Assembly: GCF_963678635.1 (NCBI RefSeq)
Contig: NC_087064.1
Span: forward strand, 47,849,346-47,909,345
Direction of reading: 5' to 3'
DNA from: Symsagittifera roscoffensis
Lineage: Eukaryota; Xenacoelomorpha; Acoela; Convolutidae
DNA length: 60,000 nucleotides
The position numbers were made by a program, and so were the translations under genes. The notes under the pieces are model-generated. The model searched no databases. It saw only the letters and a program-made list of their open reading frames with translations, and was not told where the DNA came from. Below, piece by piece: positions 50,311 to 60,000 of the stretch (positions are counted from its first letter, which is position 1; each line of letters begins with the position of its first letter).

Positions 50311-51100
50311 GCAGAAATGATTTTTTTTTCGAATTATTTTTTGTTTTTTGAGGCTAAGTTCAAGTGTGGTCGGATTGCTTATTGATTTTTTGACTAGTGG
50401 GTCGAATTTTGGCAATTTTTGAAAGGGGAAAGTTTGGAGGGCTCTTAAGTGTCTTCTTGGTTTTGTTGTTATTTATCGGATGATTGAGATATCTAAGAGA
50501 TATTCGTACTTTAGGCTAACTATTCATGTCCATTTTGTACTTAAGGCTAATTTATTATTTTTGCCTGAGGTGTTTTTGAGGTCTAAATTGGTACAATATT
50601 GTTGATCTTTGTATTGTTTGATAGGGGAGGGTTGTAAATTTTAAAATTGTTTATTTCAGGTGTCAATGTTTAGTGGTTTGCTTATTTTGACCTGGAGGTT
50701 TTTGCATTATAGTTAGAGATTAGGTTATGGGTAGTTGTTTGTCGGCTAATGAAGTCGTGTTAAAAATGAGGTGATGATTTGGAAAAGCTTCTGATTGGCT
50801 AAATTTGAACTAGTTTGTTCAAATGCTTTTCAGCATGATTTTTGAGAAAATGTTCCGTCCATGAAAATATCTTCATGAGGGGAAAATGTTAATGAATTTA
50901 AAGTGGTTTTTGAAACTCAATTCTCCTCTATTATTTTACATTGTGGGATGAATGTTTTGTAGTCATTTCGTGGCTGATTTCGAATTCGCGATGATTGTCT
51001 ATATGGGGGTTTTTCTTTTTGATCTTTTTAGAATAATTTTTCTTCTAATTTTCGATTTTTTCTTTCTGTTAGAGAAATTTTTTTTGTTGTCTAAGTTTTT
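50311..51100 (-). other. Spacer between pol and env (retroelement C)
   Basis: Non-coding, aligned in places with 26.33-27.25 kb of B on the other strand. No gene seen. Confidence 0.5.
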
Positions 51101-53024
51101 TGATATTTGTTTGATTTTGATTTTGTCCTGAACTTTTTGAATGACTTTAAGTTCTGTAAAAGAGTATAATTGAGCAAATTATCGAAGTGCGAACTCTTTT
51201 GGGTAGTAAGGTAAAAGATTGCTTCGATGTTGAACGATTTTTTTGTTCAAGTCTGTGAGTTTGTTTGTTACATCCGTGGGTTTATTGATTATTTGATAGG
51301 GTCCTTTTCGGAGTGGTTGTAATTTTTTAGAATTTTTTTTTGTGTTTTAAAATTTGGAATTAGGACATACGTTCCGATTGTTCAATTTGTAGCTGAGGTA
51401 AATCGTGAATTGATTTGGGAATTGATGTTTTGTCTTTGTAACCGTTTTTTTGTTACTCACTGGTATAATTCCTTGTGTTTTTTTCTCTCTGTTTAAAATC
51501 TATTCGGTGTGTAATCGGGAAGCTGATTTTAAGATTTGTGGATGATGAAAATGATCTTTATCGTGGGTGTGTAGTGGTAAATTGTAACATATTGATTCTT
51601 TAGTGGGTTGGCAATAACCTTGTGCATTTTTGAAGAATTTGCTGTAAACATTATTGGTTTCCATGGTTTTTGTTTGAAAACCATTTCATAGTGTGATAGT
51701 CCTAGGTTCGTTGTGATTTGTGAATTATAAGATAGTGGGAAAAATCTTACATCTGTTGATCATTCAGTATATCGTGTGTCATTTCCGTTAATGATCCATC
51801 TAAGATATTCTTGTAGTGAACGGTTCATGCCTTCGACTAAACCATTAGTCCAAGGTGCATGAGATTTACGTGGTTTGTGTTTAATATTATATAAGTGGCA
51901 TAGTGTAATGATTTCGTTGTTTATAAACTCAGTGCCATTGTCTGTAACCAGGCTTTTGGGTAAACGAATTTGGCTATCCAGAGTTCATATTGTGTTGTAT
52001 ATGCATAATAAGCATTGCAATGAGGTACTGGATTAAGTGCTACGTAGTGTGTGATTGCGTCTACTACTACCATTATAAATGAGTTTCCTTCTGAGGATGG
52101 TTATATTGGTCCTTTTGTATCGAAAGAGATTCTGTGATTGAAATATAAATTTTGTGCTTTAAAATCTTGTTTTTCTGCAATTTGTTTTTGATTTGGGTAC
52201 GGTTTGTTTATTTGACATGGTATGCAATCATTGCATAATACTTTTATCCATATTGGTGCATTTGGGAAATAATAACTTTGTGTAAAATTTGAATATGTTT
52301 TTTCTGCTCCTGAGTGTCCTTCCGTGTGTAAAAAGTGAGAGGATTGAAAAGCTGTAAGCATCATACCTAAAGGTAAGCAGGATACTTTGATGTCAGGTGT
52401 TTGGTATTTCAAAATATCCGTGTTTTCGTTGATTGAGGTGTTGTTAAATTTTCTGAAATATCTAAGAAGGGTTTTGTTTCCTAGTATGGTTGTATCGGCT
52501 TTCAGTGGCTTGGTTTTATATTCGTGCCAAGATTTTAACTGTCGATTGACTGGGTCAAAGTTTTGATGTTTTTGTGATAGGTCGAAGGTTATTTTTTCTG
52601 TTATTGATAGAAAATTGATTTCGATTTCCAATTTTGATAGAGATATTGTATCTAGTGGGTCATGGAGGTTAAAAACATGATTAAGCGTATATTTTGAATC
52701 AGTATTTGGTGGGCGTGATAAATTTACTTTATCAGTGAGATTTTTTTTTCCTATTAAAAGGAATAGGTCTTTTTTGTATAGCTTTTGTTTGAGTGGTTTT
52801 TGCTGCGCATTGTTTTTTATCCATGTAGAGCTTGTTATCGGTTTGAATGTAGATGTTCCTTGTAAATCTACTTCGTAGTGATTGTTTAGACAATCAAGAT
52901 ATAGTGGAAAATGTTGAAGAGTAATTATTTGTGATTGTTCTACATCAGTTTTTACTGCGTATTTGTATTGTAATCTTGGTGATCTTTCATCTTTCGCAAG
53001 GAAAAATTTTATATTATGTGGCAT
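51101..53024 (-). pseudogene. Integrase (retroelement C)
   Basis: A 307-codon frame (53024-52101) carries the linker after RNase H and the HHCC finger (SSHFLHTEGHSG, later CNDCIPC). It runs to FDTKGPI at the first catalytic Asp and then stops. The rest of the core and the basic C-terminal part follow in broken frames to about 51.1 kb (NGTEF near 51945, VEGMNRSL near 51825). Closely related to 24151-26330. Confidence 0.7.
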
Positions 53025-53057
53025 TTCAACTGTTGTTTTTCGTGTTAATAATTTGTG

Positions 53058-53520
53058 CTAAGGTGGTGTATTTCTACTGAGAGTGTCGGGTAAAGCAAGG
53101 TTCTTTCTCGCTGTCCAAACTATTTGTATGATTGGAAATTTCGTTAAAATAAGTTGAAATATGTAAACTCTAAGGTTTGGGTTTGATTTCTGTGTAAAGA
53201 AAAAAATTATTGGTTTATGGTCTGTAAATAAAACAGTTGGATGTTTAGATCCAAGTAATAAAAACTCATATTCTGTAAGTGTATATATTATAGCTGTGCA
53301 TTCTCTCATTAAGGTAGAGAGTCTAAGTTCAGCTTGTGTAAATAGCCTACAGTTTGCTGAAATGAGGTTCATTTTATTTGTTCCATTGTGAGATTGTAAT
53401 AATGCCGCGCCGATGCCAAAATTGGAGGTGTCGCACATTGCATAAAATGGTTGATCGGGATTTGGGATGGTGTTTGATAACTGTTCAGTGAGAAGAGTTT
53501 TTATCTCTTCGAATCGCTTT
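53058..53520 (-). pseudogene. RNase H domain (retroelement C)
   Basis: The 126-codon open frame 53438-53058 has MCDTSNFGIGAALLQ, MRECTAIIYTLTEYEF and LFTDHKPI, keeping all three acidic residues, and ends ALPDTLSRN. This is the best preserved enzyme domain of the family in the window, but it is cut off from an intact RT. Confidence 0.75.
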
Positions 53521-54830
53521 TGATGTTCTGTTGTCCAGTCAAATTTATTTTGTTGTCTACGGATGTTGTAAAATGGTCCTAAGTATAACTACATTTTGTA
53601 TACGTATTTACTTAAGAAGTCTAACGTTCCAAGGAATTATTGTATTTTTTTCCTACTTGAAGGTGGTTAGAGTTTTTGGATTGGGTCTATACGAGATTTT
53701 AATGGAGTTATAGTGTTTCTTTCTATAATATTTCCATGGAATTTTACTCGTATTGGGAAAAAGTGTGATTTATCTGGGGCTGCTTTCATATTTTCTTGTA
53801 GTAAAATTTGATGATATTTTTCTAAGACAGTAAACATTTCGTCTTTTGTTTGTGATTGCATGAAATCATCGTGTAAATGTGTAATTGCATTTTTTTTGAG
53901 TATCAATGGTCTGAAAATTTTACTCTTAAATACTGAAAGTGCTGCTGGTCCTATGGAAATTCCATAGAATAATCCTTTGAATTCGTATTGTTGATTTCCA
54001 ATAATGAATTGTGTTAATCGTCGGGATTGTTCATCTACTGGCATTTGATTATATGCACTATTCATGTCTGCTGTTGAAAAATATTTACCGTTTATCTTTG
54101 TGAGAATTATTTGAATTGGTTTAATAGGCCAATTATTTTTAGATTCATCAATGAGTGAATTTAATTAACTTGCATCTAGAAAAATTTTAATAATTCTCCT
54201 TTTGCTAAAATTATGACACGGTTTATGAATGTGTTAGTTTTTGGCTGTTCTTCTTCATTTACTGGAGAGATGATTCCATATTGTTCTACAATTTCAAGTA
54301 ATCAGTTAACTTTATCTTGCAAGTGAATTGGGACTTTACTTGCTTGTTGTTTTTTGAAAACTGCGTCAGATTTTAGGGGTAAATGTAATGGTGTCCAACA
54401 TTTTTCCTACATCAAATGTTGATCTCGCGTAAACTTTTGGGTTTTTTAAAAATAAGTCAGCTAGTTGCTCGAAGTCTCTTTGTGTTATCTGAAAGTGTTG
54501 GAAATTAAATTCGAGTTTTTGGGTTTTTTAATAATAAGTCAGCTAGTTGCTCGAAGTCTCTTTGTGTTATCTGAGAGTGTTAGAAAATTTTGTTGTATTT
54601 TTGTTTATTTGGAAATTTGAAATCTTGGTTTGAATTAGGGTGTTTTTGTGAAATAATATGTATTTCGTTTTTCATTGCTTAAAAAATTGTTAATTGACAA
54701 TTCATCATCAAAAATTGTTGATTGACATATATCTAATAGTTGTAAAATATTATTTACTCGATACGCTACTTCTTTTTTGGGACAGATTGTCGCGTTAGTT
54801 TCACAATAACGTAAGAGTCCGAAAGGTGAG
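53521..54830 (-). pseudogene. Reverse transcriptase (retroelement C)
   Basis: The frame 54065-53667 includes MNSAYNQMPVDEQSRRLTQF (motif A region), LFYGISIGPAALSVFKSK (motif B) and THLHDDFMQSQ. The YxDD box is LHDD here, so the tyrosine is lost. Earlier RT parts are in other frames up to 54.25 kb. A short duplicated segment (about 47 bp) occurs at 54457-54505 and 54529-54577. Confidence 0.75.
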
Positions 54831-55500
54831 GCTATTTTATGTGGTGAATTGTTATATATGTGTAGAGAATCATATCAGAACTTGAGTTCTTTATGTATTT
54901 AATAGATGAAATTGTTACTCGGAAAAATTTGCGAATTGGTCTGAATTCATGGTCAGACATAAAGAGATGTTGTTTGTTTTGCTCATTGTCATATTGGGGA
55001 ATTTGTTTGATTGAAAAATTGTACATGTTTCCTAAAAGTGGTTTCAGGTGTTTTCGTTCCTGATTATATATGAGGTAAAATTTTGAGAAAAATGGTGGTT
55101 GATTGTTTATTCTTTGAAAAAATTTCAAAGAGGTGTTTTTCATTCTTGTGTATTTGTCTTTTTTATGAATTTCACAATTTAAGATATTTATTGTTGGTAT
55201 TTATTTAGTAATAAATGATATTCCGATGATATTATGTTTTATATCAGTGATATGGAATGTTTGTTTAAATGGTTTGCTCATGAGTTTGTTTTGTTCCATT
55301 GTTCGAGTGGGGACAAGGAAGAATTGTTTTTTTTTCATAGTTTGTTAAGGTTGATCCTTGTGCGGTTGCTAGTGTACTTGTTGTTTTGAAGGGTATCAAC
55401 TGTGGATGTAGAATTTTGATTTCATTCCAAGTGGGAATGTTTATAATATTTGATTATGCTCCGGAATCTATTAAAAAATCTTGTTGTGTTTATCTTGTTG
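54831..55500 (-). pseudogene. Protease and linker (retroelement C)
   Basis: Near 55455-55480 the frame shows a protease active-site remnant (a FLIDSGA-like box with a stop close by), then PTWNEIKI. The linker frame 55143-54832 has FRPIRKFFRVTISSIKYIK, the counterpart of 22164-22433. Broken by stops. Confidence 0.6.
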
Positions 55501-56880
55501 TGTAAGATTTATTGTTCCGTTTAAATTATGAAGGTAGAGTTTAAACTGTTACTTTCTGCTCTTTCAGGGAAGAACAAGTTATAGTTTAAAGGTGTTGCGT
55601 GAACTGTAAATGGATATACTCTAACATAATCTTTATTCTCAGAAATAGTGCTAATTGCCTGACTTGATATATCTGTTGGTTTAATGATAAAAAATTCGAA
55701 AGACCATTCAGGGTCCCATACATAGTCTGATTGTTCTGTCATCATCTGTACTCTGTGGTCGAAACTTTTTTCTTGCTTGTTCAATCAGATCAATATTGTG
55801 ATCAAAATAATCGATTATGAACCATGCTAAATTTTTTGTAAATCGTGTTGAACATTTTGTGTTATTTGATCATTTGTTAGGTTTTCTCAAATTGCATGTA
55901 GAAATTTTGAAAATAATTTTATTTCCTGTCGTACAATTGTATGTCGAGATCTTTGAGTAGATGAATCGTTTTGGGTTTCATCTAATTCTAATATAGATAA
56001 ATAGCTATAGATACGTGAGGATGCGTCGTTTGTATATATTGAGAGTGCTCTCTGTGAGTTTTGGTGTTGTATGTTTTTGATTTATTGTGTAAAACTATTG
56101 AAAATTCTATATCGATATCGTCAGTTTGAATAAGATATTTGTCATGAAATGCATTTGGTGATCTGATTTCTATTGTGTAGATTCCATAGCATGATGTGAG
56201 ACTACATATACCTTTGATATAGTGATCGAGAAATTGTCTTTAGATTTTTACCTCAGGAAATTCTTTTTTGCACGGACTTTCTCCTTTTTCGAATAAGTTC
56301 GCAACTAAATTTTACAAAATTTTTCTTATCCATGAGGTTCAGATAATGGTGATATTGAAAATGGTAGTATTGAATTCTCTGGGTTATCTTCATTTCGAAT
56401 CATTTTTGTGTTGTATTACTGTTAATGCGTAATTTTCAATGTGTCTTATTGGTTGGTTCCAATTGTACAAACGTGTTTCTGTAGCACTTTTTTTTCTTTC
56501 CCGTTTGCCTTTTATTGATGCTGGTGACGTGGTTTCTGAATCTGTGCAGTATAATTGATTGTCTATTTGGTGATTTTTGTTGATTGATTCTTTTAAATTA
56601 TGAAGTTCGTGTATTGCGGTTGTTTCTGATTCTGAGACTGCGTTTCTTTGTTTTGAAAAAATTTTCCTAAAAAATTGTTTTGTTTATTAATTATCTTTGT
56701 TCTTAGTGTTTGTCTTTTTGTTCTTATGTATCCTACTGATTGTCTGTGTGGTGTGATTGCGAGGTCATATTTTTCGTCGTTAATTAAACAATTGTGTTTT
56801 ATGATTGTTTGTTTGCTTCCTAAATTATCTCTTGACATAAGTTTTAGGATCACGGATGCACAATCTGGATTAGAGATTCT
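55501..56880 (-). pseudogene. gag N-terminal part (retroelement C)
   Basis: The frame 56853-56593 (MSRDNLGSKQTIIKHNCLIN) marks the gag start. 55784-55521 has TDISSQAISTISENKDYVRV. At about 55500 the sequence jumps directly into the protease region, so capsid and nucleocapsid parts (2.7 kb in B) are missing. Confidence 0.65.
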
Positions 56881-58050
56881 AATGCCTTAAACTGTTAGTT
56901 CATACGAATTTTTGTGGTTAGCTCATTTTGGGTCGTATATTTGGGTTGGAGACAATAGCGTATATTGATTCCGAAGAATGATTTGTACTTTCTCGTTGAC
57001 TAATTTTAAGCTAAGATTTAACCTACCTATTTTACTTAGGGGTTGAGGTTTGTGATCAAGGTTGGAGAATAGTAAATCGATCCACAAGGTTCAGGTATAA
57101 TTAGAACGCAAGTTGTTCGTTAGATACTTTTTTATGACTTACTAACTTTAAGTGTTTTAGCCTGGGTCATCTAAGAGGAGTGGGATCAAGCGAGGGATGA
57201 GTAACCGAAGTTCTTCACTGTTTAGTTTAATTAAAACGGTTAGTTTTTGAAAAACTTCTGTAAATTGTTGGTCTTTGATGAGGGTTGGGTAACGAATCGA
57301 CGTTTGAGGTCGGTAGACACTAATTAAAAAAGGAGGGGGAGAACATAATTGTTTTATTTGATCCAAGGATGGGCCTTGATGATCTGGGATTTAAATATTT
57401 AAAATTTCAAAATTTAATTTGTAATTTAATTTGAAGATCCAAGGAAAGCCTTGATGATATGTTATTTGAATGAAATTATTTTAAGTGAAAGTAAGGATAA
57501 TCCTTGCTATTTTAAAATTAGAGCGTTAAGGTTAGGTGTTTGTTTTAATGATTGTTAGTATTCGAAGTTTGCTGTTATGTTTTAAGTGATGAGGCTGGGG
57601 ATGATTTGATGAATTATAATACTATTAATTTATGATTTTTACTAACTAATTTTTGTATTTTTTATAATTCATAAATATTTTTTCAAGTTGTTAGTTAATT
57701 TACAGCTGATATAAGAAAAACGACAAGTGTTGTTTTTAACAGTCGTTTTTGAACAATTAAAAAGTTTAGCGCCATGAAAGGTTATTTGACTGTAATTTTT
57801 CAAATATTATGTCAATAAATGAAAATGTAAATTTACTGCTGGTAGTATCTTAAATACAAAAGTTTGATCTCGTTTTTGTTGTACTATCATGAAATCAATG
57901 GGTAGATTTCTTCCTACTCGTATGTAGTTTCTTGTTCGACGTCTTCTTCCAATACCGCGTAGTTCTCGTATTGTTCGGAAAATTCGATCTGATCTATTGA
58001 GGTGTAGAGACATATCTACTTAGTTTTTGTCATATAATGTAGAACACGAA
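56881..58050 (-). repeat. Partial LTR and leader (retroelement C)
   Basis: 58050-57500 aligns with B's LTR from about 16462 onward (atgtctctac, then a tggcgctaaa block). 57345-57290 matches the leader block with gacctcaaacgtcg. The TGGAACC start of the LTR is absent, so the element is truncated next to the Polinton fragment. Confidence 0.65.
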
Positions 58051-58170
58051 GAACCATTTCTCGAAAAAGTAGTTCAAAAATCAGTCGCTCTCGCAAAAGC
58101 ATTTTTGCCAAGATAAAATGAGTGTAAATAAAGTAGTCATTTTTGGTACGGAGTTTTTACAATTTCTTCT

Positions 58171-59461
58171 TTGAAGATTTTTGAGAAATTCCCAGTTTTG
58201 GAAACAATAATTTCATCATACATACAAGAAGTATTTCCCAATACTTCTTTAGATGAAAGCAGTTTTGAGTTTGAATTTGAGACGGACCGTAATATGCGTG
58301 ATACCAACCTCAGTTTAAAGCTTCAATTATTCAAAAGAAGGTTGTTTGAAACTTTAAAAAAAAGCAGAACAAAAGGAAAAATTGGAGGAAGATTCAGATG
58401 AGGAGCCACAAATTTACTTAACTTCTGTAAACAATCTACTACACTCTCTCTTCTCCAATTGTGAAGTTTATTTTAATAATTTATTGTTTTAAAACGCCAA
58501 TGGATTATATCCTTATAAAGGACAAATATCGAACGAATTCAACTCGTCGGCAGTGAGTAATAAAGGAATACTTGCTTGTCACGGGTATAGTTTTGAAGAA
58601 TATCCGGAAGCATTTGATAAGTATGCGATTACTGATAGAGCAAATTCTTTAGGATCAGGGATAATTTTTTCACTTTATGGCAGGCTAGCCATTGACTTGT
58701 GTTTTTGTGAAAAATTATTATTGCCAAAAACCAAAGTTCGAATTGAACTAATTGGAACTAGACCTAATTTTTACATGCTGTCTGAAAATTCAAATGTTAG
58801 TCTGAAAATTGTTGATTGTTCACTGTTTACAAGAAGAATGTTAGTAGCTGAACCTAATCATCAATATTTGCAATGGAATCTGGAAAGGGAACCTGCTCAT
58901 TACAATAACATGGAAACCATAGCAAGAACTTTTATCATTCCATCTCGTCAAAACCAGTTTATTCAAGAAAATGTTTCCAATAATGCCCCAATCAGAAAGA
59001 TAGCTGTTGCATTGAATGCAAATTCGGCTGTTGCGGGATCTTTTCATGAAAATCATTTCAATTATCAGCAATTTCAATTGAGCGAGCTTAGAATTATTCG
59101 AGGCGGAAGAGCAATTATTTCATTAGATAGAACTTCTCCTTGTTGTCCTTATGTTATAACAATGAAAGCAATGCAGTTTAACGAAGATTTCCTAGCTCTT
59201 CCTATGGAAGATTTTCAAAATCACTATATTCTAGTTTTCGACTTGACTTCACTACAGGATGCAGCCGAACACTTGCATTATCTAGAACTAAGTGGAGAAA
59301 GCCTGAGAGTAGAAATGTTTTACCAATTATCCCTGGAGCAAGTAACGGAAGTGATAGTCTTGGGAGAAAGACTATCAAACATTCAAATTGACATATTCGG
59401 AACAGTCGCTAAAAATGTTTATATTTTTTTGAGTTTTCAGGTTCATATAAAAGTATTGTAA
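58171..59461 (+). pseudogene. Diverged Polinton major capsid pseudogene
   Basis: The N-terminal part (58171-58401, FEFEFETDRNMRDTNLSLKL) continues in another frame with VNNLLHSLFSNCEVYFNNLL, a stop near 58490, and YPYKGQISNEFN, the hallmark capsid region. A 300-codon frame (58553-59461) then covers the rest: SSAVSNKGILACHGYSFEEY is followed by ILRLAIDLCFCEKLL-like blocks, ALPMEDFQNHYILVFDLTSL and LGERLSNIQIDIFGTVAKN. It aligns end to end with the intact capsid at 39675-40991 but is very different, so it is another Polinton lineage. The natural stop is altered, lengthening the frame. Confidence 0.85.
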
Positions 59462-60000
59462 TTTTTTTGGGACTTTTTTTATTATTTTCTCTGTACTATA
59501 TATTTTGTTTTTCTTCAGACCTAAAGCTCCTGAAAAAATAGAGAAGGAATGCTGTTTAGTTGAAAACCCGAGACACTTCTTCAACCTAGACTGTAAAACA
59601 GTGTTCAATAAACACTGTTTTACACTGTTTTACAGTCTAGAACATTGTTTTACAGTCTAGGTTGAAGAAGTGTCTCGGGTTTTCAAATAAATAGCATTCC
59701 TTCTATATTTATTTAGGAGCTTTAGGTCTGAAGAAAAACAAAATATATAGTACAGAGAAAATAAGAAAAAAAAGTCCCAAAAAAGTTACAATATTCTTAT
59801 ATGAACCTGAAAACTCAAAAAAATTAAACATTTGTAGCGACTGTTCCGAATATGTCAATTTGAATGTTTGATAGTCTTTCTCCCAAGATTATCACTTCCG
59901 TTACTTGCTCCAAGGAAAATTGGTAAAATATTTCTACTCTCAGGCTTTCTCCACTTAGTTCTGGATAATGCAACTGTTCAGCTGCATCCTGTAGTGAAGT
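59247..60000. repeat. Large palindrome: tail-to-tail capsid 3' ends
   Basis: 59247-59606 recurs inverted at about 59645-60000 and beyond the window edge, with a few percent differences and small indels. The centre (59590-59640) is a nest of short palindromes of gactgtaaaacagtgtt type. Each arm contains the capsid C-terminus plus about 140 bases of 3' flank. Differences between arms exclude a simple assembly mirror of one read. Confidence 0.9.
59640..60000 (-). pseudogene. Second diverged capsid 3' end, inverted (cut by window edge)
   Basis: On the minus strand the frame reads the last 60-odd capsid codons (LGERLSNIQIDIFGTVATNV) and stops directly after, which is probably the original stop that is disturbed by an inserted TA in the other arm. 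The rest of the gene lies outside the window. Confidence 0.75.

Larger units (their letters stand above)
47838..58050 (-). mobile_element. Retroelement C: second copy of the env-bearing family
   Basis: A minus-strand relative of retroelement B. Order on the minus strand is a partial LTR (58050-57330), gag start, protease, RT, RNase H, integrase, env and the first part of ORF4, ending at the small element at 47624-47837. It lacks the first about 480 bases of the LTR. It also lacks gag from the capsid domain through the nucleocapsid, part of env, and everything after ORF4's start. Frames are somewhat better kept than in B (RNase H and part of integrase are open). Confidence 0.85.

Overview
The window is AT-rich, intron-bearing invertebrate animal DNA built mostly of mobile elements. 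One host gene can be followed through exons with GT-AG borders and poly-T acceptors (tttttag, tttatcag), a style common in nematodes but not decisive. The Polinton capsid protein is of the invertebrate F54H12.2-like type. I cannot name the species. A 200-base run of N at 34270-34469 is a scaffold gap.

Layout. (1) 1-2872 is a decayed, internally scrambled Polinton (Maverick) on the + strand: integrase end, minor capsid, small basic protein, major capsid, protease. (2) About 4.65-15.83 kb holds four minus-strand exons of a host P-loop GTPase-like gene with a cysteine-rich C-terminal part. Its introns carry a recombined LTR-retroelement remnant (5740-9125), a Tc1-like fold-back element (10944-11675) and tRNA-derived short repeats. 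(3) 15980 to the gap is a very long (over 18 kb), heavily mutated, env-bearing gypsy-like element on the + strand. It carries extra reading frames after env and a 1.9-kb structured 3' region. (4) After the gap are a C2H2 zinc-finger fragment and then a 3.66-kb module bounded by a 104-bp near-perfect inverted repeat (35467-35570 and 39019-39122). The module holds three intact genes: a nuclear-type unknown, a PC4-like ssDNA-binding protein, and a protein with an HYH motif that could be an HUH nuclease.

(5) 39230-47322 is a minus-strand array of about fifteen overlapping reading frames with almost no decay. It encodes a complete Polinton virion and integration set: protease, double-jelly-roll capsid, small basic protein, penton-like minor capsid, integrase, packaging ATPase, membrane protein and several unknowns. 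I see no protein-primed DNA polymerase B, which Polintons normally carry. The reading frames for the protein before integrase and for integrase itself have no usable ATG and are joined to the frame upstream by two frame changes. (6) 47624-47837 is a small inverted-repeat element. (7) 47838-58050 is a second, minus-strand, deleted copy of the same retroelement family. (8) 58171 to the end is a diverged Polinton capsid pseudogene whose 3' end forms a large tail-to-tail palindrome running off the window.

How the parts could work together (inference): the inverted-repeat module and the adjacent capsid operon are the only long intact coding stretches and they lie 3'-to-3'. They may be one virus-like element of about 12 kb. 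In it an HUH-type nuclease, a PC4-like ssDNA-binding protein and hairpin-forming inverted repeats would take the place of the missing DNA polymerase, with host polymerase doing synthesis. The alternative is an independent module that landed next to a Polinton. Everything else looks like genomic fossil material.
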